This document shows positions 59,695 through 64,000 of a stretch of DNA of 64,000 nt, piece after piece (position 1 is the first letter of the stretch; every line of letters starts with the position of its first letter). The stretch is from JADGOV01 sp963814355 (GTDB lineage: Bacteria; Actinomycetota; Actinomycetes; JADGOV01), in contig CAWFCZ010000016.1 of assembly GCA_963814355.1 (NCBI GenBank), positions 124,001-188,000 of the forward strand, in the 5' to 3' direction. The notes beneath the pieces were generated by a model, which saw nothing but the letters and a program-made list of their open reading frames with translations, searched no databases and was not told the origin of the DNA. The translations under genes and the position numbers were made by a program.

Positions 59695-60747
59695 ATGACG
59701 ACGGATACCGCCGACCGGCTCGCCGCACGCGACGGCGCGGCGCTGGACGAGTTCGAAGAGCGGATCGCCGCCGACGGGCGGATCGAGCCGCGTGATGAGA
59801 TGCCCGCCGCGTACCGGAAGACGCTGATCCGCCAGATCGCCCAGCACGCGCACTCCGAGATCATCGGTATGCAACCCGAGGGCAACTGGATCACCCGAGC
59901 GCCGTCCCTCAAGCGCAAGGCGATTCTGATGGCCAAGGTGCAGGACGAGGCCGGTCACGGACTGTACCTCTACAGCGCCGCCGAGACCCTCGGCGTGAGC
60001 CGGTCGGAGTTGCTGGACCTGCTGCACACCGGCGGGCAGAAGTACTCCTCGATCTTCAACTACCCGACGTTGACCTGGGCCGACGTCGGCGCCATTGGGT
60101 GGCTGGTGGACGGCGCGGCAATCACCAACCAGGTGCCGCTGTGCCGCTGCTCCTACGGCCCCTACGCCCGGGCGATGGTCCGGATCTGCAAGGAGGAGTC
60201 CTTCCACCAGCGGCAGGGCTTCGAGATTCTGCACGTGCTGTCCCACGGGACCCCGGCCCAGCACGAGATGGCGCAGGACGCGGTGAACCGGTGGTGGGAG
60301 CCGTCGTTGATGATGTTCGGCCCGCCGGACGAGCAGTCGCCGCATTCCCGGCAGTCGATGGACTGGGGCATCAAGCGGTTCTCCAACGACGAGTTGCGGC
60401 AGCGCTTCATCGACATGACTGTGCCGCAGGCCCAGGCGCTCGGGTTGACGCTGCCGGATCCGGGGCTGACCTGGAATCCCGAGCGCGGAAGTTACGACGT
60501 CTCCCCGCTGGACTGGACCGAGTTCCGCCGCGTGGTCGGCGGCGAGGGGCCGTGTAACCGCCAGCGGCTGGAGCAGCGGGTCCGGGCGCACACCGAAGGC
60601 GGGTGGGTGCGGGCGGCCGCGTCGGCGTACGCCGCCAAGCATGCGGCCCGAGCGGCGGAGACCGCAGCGTCCCGCGCGGCCGGTGCAGCGGCCCCACCCG
60701 GCGAAGCGGCGGCTGCGCGGCCGGCAGCGGCCGCCTCGGCGGCCTGA
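59695..60747 (+). CDS. paaA: 1,2-phenylacetyl-CoA epoxidase, catalytic subunit
   Basis: The di-iron subunit of the PaaABC(D)E oxygenase that epoxidises the aromatic ring of phenylacetyl-CoA. The 350 aa begin MTTDTADRLAARDGAALDEF. The ferritin-like carboxylate/His ligands are in HAHSEIIGMQPEGNW, KVQDEAGHGLYLYSAAE and CKEESFHQRQGFEI. The Ala-rich C-terminal extension (AARAAETAASRAAGAAAPPG) is unusual compared with E. coli PaaA. GGAAGGGG precedes the ATG. Its TGA overlaps the paaB ATG. Confidence 0.97.
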   Translation: MTTDTADRLAARDGAALDEFEERIAADGRIEPRDEMPAAYRKTLIRQIAQHAHSEIIGMQPEGNWITRAPSLKRKAILMAKVQDEAGHGLYLYSAAETLGVSRSELLDLLHTGGQKYSSIFNYPTLTWADVGAIGWLVDGAAITNQVPLCRCSYGPYARAMVRICKEESFHQRQGFEILHVLSHGTPAQHEMAQDAVNRWWEPSLMMFGPPDEQSPHSRQSMDWGIKRFSNDELRQRFIDMTVPQAQALGLTLPDPGLTWNPERGSYDVSPLDWTEFRRVVGGEGPCNRQRLEQRVRAHTEGGWVRAAASAYAAKHAARAAETAASRAAGAAAPPGEAAAARPAAAASAA

Positions 60748-61136
60748 TGACGCGTCCCGACGAGCGCGGCCCCGCGTCGGACTTCACCGCTGCCGGGGGC
60801 CACGGCGCGGTGCCGACCGAGGGCGTGCCGGCCGGCGACCCGGCCGCGGTCTCAGCGCGTGACTGGCCGCTGTGGGAGGTCTTCGTGCGGCCCCGCCGCG
60901 GCCTGTCGCACAACCACGTCGGATCGTTGCACGCCGCCGACGCCGAGTTAGCGCTGCGGATGGCCCGCGACGTGTACACCCGTCGCAGCGAAGGCGTATC
61001 GATCTGGGTGGTTCCCTCGGTCGAGATCACCGCGTCGAGCCCGGATGAGAAGGACCCGTTCTTCGCCCCGGCCGGGGACAAGGTGTACCGGCATCCCACC
61101 TTCTACTCCGTGCCCGAGGGGGTCCGGCACCTGTGA
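60747..61136 (+). CDS. paaB: 1,2-phenylacetyl-CoA epoxidase subunit PaaB
   Basis: The small bridging subunit of the epoxidase. It starts at the ATG overlapping the paaA stop and is 129 aa. The first 40 residues (MTRPDERGPASDFTAAGGHG) are a low-complexity extension relative to E. coli PaaB (about 95 aa). The conserved part follows: WPLWEVFVRPRRGLSHNHVG, SLHAADAELALRMARDVYTR and GVSIWVVPS. The paaC GTG overlaps its stop. Confidence 0.95.
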   Translation: MTRPDERGPASDFTAAGGHGAVPTEGVPAGDPAAVSARDWPLWEVFVRPRRGLSHNHVGSLHAADAELALRMARDVYTRRSEGVSIWVVPSVEITASSPDEKDPFFAPAGDKVYRHPTFYSVPEGVRHL

Positions 61137-61900
61137 CTGACCCCGCAGCGCCCGGCCCGGCGGTCGCCGCCTACGCGCTGCGACTCGGGGACGACGCGCT
61201 GATCCTGGCCCAGCGGCTGGGGGAATGGGCCGCCCGGGCGCCGGAGCTCGAGGAAGACGTCGCACTCACCAACATCGGGTTGGACCTGCTCGGCCAGGCC
61301 CGGTCGCTGCTCAGCTACGCGGGAAAGCTGCTCGGGGGTCGCAGCGAGGACGACCTTGCCTTCTGCCGCGACGAGCGGGACTTCGTCAACTGCCAGCTGG
61401 TGGAACAGCCGAACGGGGATTTCGCCACCACGATGGCCCGTCAGCTGCTGTTCTCGGCGTACTCCTACGAGGTGTACGACAGGCTGCAACGCTCCGCCGA
61501 CCCGACGCTGGCCGGGGTCGCCGGCAAGGCGGTCAAGGAGGTGGCCTACCACCGCGACCACGCCACGATATGGACAGTGCGGCTCGGGGACGGGACCGCG
61601 GAGTCGGCCCGGCGGATGCAGGCCGGGCTGGACCGGTTGTGGCCGCACGCCGCCGAACTCTTCGAGACCGACGAACTGGTCGAGGAGTTGGCGGCGGCCG
61701 ATGTCGCCCCGGACCCCGGTGCGCTGAAGCCGGCGTGGTCGGCCTACGTCGAACCGGTACTGGCCGAGGCGACGCTGAGCATTCCGCGGACCGAGTGGAC
61801 GCCGAGCGGTGGCCGGCGTGGGCTGCATACCGAAGGCTTCGGGTTCCTGCTGGCCGAGATGCAGTACCTGCACCGGTCCCACCCGGGGGCGTCGTGGTGA
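61133..61900 (+). CDS. paaC: 1,2-phenylacetyl-CoA epoxidase subunit PaaC
   Basis: The structural, ferritin-fold partner of PaaA in the heterodimer that binds PaaB. 255 aa from a GTG overlapping the paaB stop by 4 bp. Typical segments are YALRLGDDALILAQRLGEWA, ALTNIGLDLLGQARSLLSYA and FVNCQLVEQPNGDFATTMAR, with later KEVAYHRDHATIWTVRLGDG. The C-terminus contains GRRGLHTEGFGFLLAEMQYL. The ATGA-like overlap with paaD implies stoichiometric coupled translation. Confidence 0.96.
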   Translation: MTDPAAPGPAVAAYALRLGDDALILAQRLGEWAARAPELEEDVALTNIGLDLLGQARSLLSYAGKLLGGRSEDDLAFCRDERDFVNCQLVEQPNGDFATTMARQLLFSAYSYEVYDRLQRSADPTLAGVAGKAVKEVAYHRDHATIWTVRLGDGTAESARRMQAGLDRLWPHAAELFETDELVEELAAADVAPDPGALKPAWSAYVEPVLAEATLSIPRTEWTPSGGRRGLHTEGFGFLLAEMQYLHRSHPGASW

Positions 61901-62376
61901 GCGCGGCGGCACTTCTGGAGGTCTTGGCGGAGGTTGTCGACCCGGAGATCCCGGTGGTTACCATCGCCGACCTCGGCGTGCTCCGCGATGTCCGGGAGGT
62001 CCAGGGCCGGGTGGAGGTGACGATCACCCCCACCTACTCCGGCTGCCCGGCGATGGACGTCATCCGGGCAGACATCGAGGCCGCGCTGCACGCGGCCGGC
62101 TACCCGGAGGTGGTGATCCGTACCGAATTGGCCCCGGCCTGGACGACCGACGCGATGACCCCGGCCGGCCGGCGCAAGCTCGCCGAGTACGGCATCGCCC
62201 CGCCTGGTCAGCGCTCGCCGCGCGACGGGCCGGTACCGGTCGAGATCGGCCTGCGCTGCCCGCTGTGCGGCTCGGGCGACACCCGGATGCAGTCCCGGTT
62301 CGGCTCGACGTCCTGTAAGTCGCTGCGGGTGTGCAACGCCTGCCTGGAGCCCTTCGACCACTTCCGGGCGATCTGA
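61897..62376 (+). CDS. paaD: Phenylacetyl-CoA epoxidase maturation protein PaaD
   Basis: An MIP18/DUF59-type iron-sulfur assembly factor needed to activate the epoxidase. It starts at GTG 61897 (VSAAALLEVLAEVVDPEIPV), 159 aa; the upstream open frame is a shadow of paaC. The DUF59 part has VDPEIPVVTIADLGVLRDV and TPTYSGCPAMDVI. The C-terminal half is Cys-rich: LRCPLCGSGDTRMQSRFGST, SCKSLRVCNACLEPF, a metal-binding pattern shared by PaaD proteins. The expected next gene, paaE, is displaced by an opposite-strand amidase gene. Confidence 0.96.
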   Translation: MSAAALLEVLAEVVDPEIPVVTIADLGVLRDVREVQGRVEVTITPTYSGCPAMDVIRADIEAALHAAGYPEVVIRTELAPAWTTDAMTPAGRRKLAEYGIAPPGQRSPRDGPVPVEIGLRCPLCGSGDTRMQSRFGSTSCKSLRVCNACLEPFDHFRAI

Positions 62377-62392
62377 TGCCCCCCAAGGGACC

Positions 62393-63307
62393 TCAGGAGG
62401 TCTCGGTGAGGTAGCGGGTCAGCGCGTCAGCCAGACCGTCGGCCAGCCTGGTCTGGCCCGCTGCGCTGCGGAGCAGGGTCGCGTCCCCCGGGTTGCGGAG
62501 GTTGCCGCACTCGATCATGGCGGTCGCAACGTCGGCCCGGTTCAGCGTGCCGAGATCGCCACGGACGTCCAGTCCATTGACTCCCAGGTACGTGCTCGGT
62601 GTGAAGCCGGCGCCCACCAGGGTGTCCCGGATGGTGCTCGCTAACCGGGTCGAGGCCGGCAGGATGTCATCGGTGTAGCCGACCTTCTCTGCCGGTGAGA
62701 TCACATGGAAGCCGTGGCCACCCGCCGGTGCGCCGTCGGCGTGCAGCGACAGCTCCACCTTGGCGCCGACGCGGGCTCCGAACTCCCCGCGGGCATCGAC
62801 GCACGGCCCCCAGCCGGCATTGTCCGTCCGGGTCATCCGGACCTGGGCGCCGCGGGTGGTCAGCGCGGCCCGCAGTCGTTGGGCCAGCTCCCAGGTGAAC
62901 CTCGCCTCGGGGTAGCCGTCGTTGGTGGCCGTGCCGGTGGTGTTGCAGGCCTTCCGGAATCCGCCGGCGTCCACCAGCCGAGCGATCTGAGCGGGATGGG
63001 CGCCGTTGGCCCCGTTGTGGCCCGGGTCGAGCGCGATCACCATGCCGCGCAGCGGCGCCGATCGCGGGGTCGGCGGCCGGGTCGGCGGTGTCATGGCGGT
63101 CACCGGAGGCGACGGGGTGGTCGGTGGCGGCTCGTTGCTGGCGGCGGTCGACGGCTCGTCGCTCGGCGGGCTGATCGGGGCTCCAGCCCCGTCGCTGCTC
63201 ACCACGGCCGGGGTCGCCGACGACGCACCGGGAACCTGCCAGGCCCGTACGCCCAGCACCGCCAAGGCGAGGAGTAGTACGCCGAGGACGCCGTAGAGCA
63301 GCCTCAT
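62393..63307 (-). CDS. Secreted N-acetylmuramoyl-L-alanine amidase (Amidase_3)
   Basis: A zinc amidase cutting the bond between muramic acid and the stem peptide. I choose ATG 63307 (MRLLYGVLGVLLLALAVLGV), with GAGGG upstream; ATG 63322 is the alternative. The signal/anchor helix is followed by a long Pro/Thr/Ser linker that would span the wall, then the catalytic domain from about MVIALDPGHNGANGAHPAQI. Zinc ligands are expected in DPGHNG, the Glu in DGYPEARFTWELA, His in VELSLHADGAPAGGHGF, and catalytic Glu in TAMIECGNLRNPGDA. The gene lies inverted between paaD and paaE. Confidence 0.92.
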   Translation of the reverse strand: MRLLYGVLGVLLLALAVLGVRAWQVPGASSATPAVVSSDGAGAPISPPSDEPSTAASNEPPPTTPSPPVTAMTPPTRPPTPRSAPLRGMVIALDPGHNGANGAHPAQIARLVDAGGFRKACNTTGTATNDGYPEARFTWELAQRLRAALTTRGAQVRMTRTDNAGWGPCVDARGEFGARVGAKVELSLHADGAPAGGHGFHVISPAEKVGYTDDILPASTRLASTIRDTLVGAGFTPSTYLGVNGLDVRGDLGTLNRADVATAMIECGNLRNPGDATLLRSAAGQTRLADGLADALTRYLTETS

Positions 63308-63650
63308 TCCGGGGTCCCTCATCGGGGTGGGGTCGGCGTGTCCTTCGCCAGGTCGGTGACAACCATGCCCGGAAACCCTAGCCGACCATGTTCGCGGGCG
63401 GACCCGTCTTCGGGCGTTGTCTCCTGGCGGGGCTCGCCGTTCGGTGGGCGTGGGCCAGTGCAATGGCAGGGCGCCGTCTAGGGAGGTGAGGTGACAGGCG
63501 CGGGCCGAACATCTGCGTCATCCGACCTGCCCGCGCGTCCCGATGTCTGGCGCTTGTCGGCGGACGTGCCGGCCCTGCCCGCCTAGCGACCCGGCCAAGC
63601 ACCGGGCCGGAATACGCGAACTACTCTCGGGGCATCACGGAAGCGAGCGG
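63308..63650. other. 343-bp divergent intergenic region before paaE
   Basis: Between the leftward amidase and rightward paaE. On the minus strand a -10-like TAGGGT lies near 63371-63377, about 65 bp before the amidase start. A small ORF with a good ribosome-binding site is at 63491-63586. No repeat or strong hairpin was seen. It must hold the promoters for both genes. Confidence 0.4.
63491..63586 (+). CDS. Possible 31-aa small ORF upstream of paaE
   Basis: GTG 63491 preceded by GGGAGG at 63481-63486 opens a 31-codon frame (VTGAGRTSASSDLPARPDVW) ending at TAG 63584-63586, 64 bp before paaE. It has no recognisable domain. It could be a leader peptide, or chance in a GC-rich gap. The ribosome-binding site is its only support. 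Confidence 0.25.
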   Translation: MTGAGRTSASSDLPARPDVWRLSADVPALPA

Positions 63651-64000
63651 ATGACAGTCGATACCAGTGCCGAGCCGGCTGGCGGTACGCCGACCGGCCA
63701 GCGCCGGCACGCGGTATTCCACTCCCTGCCGGTCGCGGCCATCGACCAGCTCACCGACGATGCGGTGGCATTGACCTTCGACGTTCCCCCAGCCCTGCGC
63801 GAGGAGTACCGGTTCCGGCCCGGGCAGCACGTCTCGCTGCGCTTCGAATTGGCCGGGGACAACGTCCGCCGGAACTATTCGATCTGCTCTACCCCCTCCT
63901 CCGGCGTCCTGCGGGTGGCGGTCAAGCGGCTCGCGGATGGCGTCTTCTCCTCCTACGTACTGGACCGGCTGCGACCGGGCGACGTGATGGAGGTGATGAC
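63651..64000 (+). CDS. paaE: Phenylacetyl-CoA epoxidase reductase subunit PaaE (3' end missing)
   Basis: The FAD/2Fe-2S reductase that feeds electrons from NADPH to PaaA. The window ends inside the gene, leaving about 116 codons from ATG 63651 (MTVDTSAEPAGGTPTGQRRH). The ferredoxin-reductase-type beta barrel is visible: LTDDAVALTFDVPPALREEY, FRPGQHVSLRFEL and the FAD-binding RxYS-type motif RRNYSICST, then VKRLADGVFSSYVLDRLRPG. The NAD-binding domain and C-terminal ferredoxin domain lie beyond the window. Confidence 0.93.
   Translation, partial: MTVDTSAEPAGGTPTGQRRHAVFHSLPVAAIDQLTDDAVALTFDVPPALREEYRFRPGQHVSLRFELAGDNVRRNYSICSTPSSGVLRVAVKRLADGVFSSYVLDRLRPGDVMEVM

Overview
The window is a high-GC (about 70%) actinobacterial chromosome segment that starts inside dnaA and runs rightward from the replication origin. 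The order dnaA-dnaN-gnd-recF-dciA-gyrB-gyrA-DUF3566-tRNA-Ile-tRNA-Ala, followed by cyclophilin, rhomboid, crgA, DUF881, class E sortase, pabA and the kinase/PBP/SEDS/phosphatase/FHA operon ending beside tRNA-Leu, is the classical actinomycete origin neighbourhood. Having gnd between dnaN and recF and a single PASTA kinase in the operon points to the Streptomyces/Micromonosporales/Frankiales side rather than Mycobacterium. The species cannot be named from sequence alone. GTG starts and 4-bp ATGA/GTGA overlaps are frequent.

Layout: 1-10242 holds replication and DNA topology genes, with a compact presumptive oriC at 827-1187. 10243-15993 holds two tRNAs with the tiny DLW-39 gene between them, then envelope and division genes (cyclophilin, rhomboid, CrgA, DUF881, sortase E) and pabA. 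16026-23429 is a leftward operon fhaA-fhaB-pstP-rodA/ftsW-pbpA-pknB that couples Ser/Thr phosphorylation to peptidoglycan synthesis, with tRNA-Leu upstream. 23744-43975 is an accessory region: DUF1275, pirin, a secreted lipoprotein and a frameshifted polysaccharide deacetylase, DUF421, an MscS-like channel, a hybrid histidine kinase whose membrane N-terminus lies in another frame, a LOG-like protein, a Gre-like factor, a FrnE-like oxidoreductase, a tryptophanase, a VapBC-like pair, a cupin, a threonine dehydratase-like enzyme, a nonsense-interrupted methylglyoxal synthase behind two tiny genes, a divergent TetR regulator with two look-alike operators, a GNAT/acyl-CoA-synthetase fusion and a GalT. 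44021-48231 is a coupled DUF4129-membrane-MoxR-DUF58-membrane operon. 48260-64000 holds DUF1697, a DUF222/HNH protein, PEP carboxykinase, homogentisate dioxygenase, PEP carboxylase, a PQQ-type sugar dehydrogenase, a GGDEF protein and the phenylacetyl-CoA epoxidase genes paaABCD, with paaE cut by the window end.

Functionally the right half links aromatic catabolism (paa epoxidase, homogentisate dioxygenase) with the PEP/oxaloacetate node (pck and ppc). I found no insertion sequence, prophage, CRISPR array, rRNA gene or biosynthetic cluster. The most interesting material is small-scale: two indel-type frame breaks and one in-frame amber in otherwise well-conserved genes, a paired TetR operator controlling two previously unlisted small ORFs, a protein acetyltransferase whose ATP-grasp lobe is missing, a paa operon split by an inverted amidase gene, perfect DnaA boxes far from oriC, two 14-bp-period tandem repeats, and several perfect GC-rich inverted repeats.
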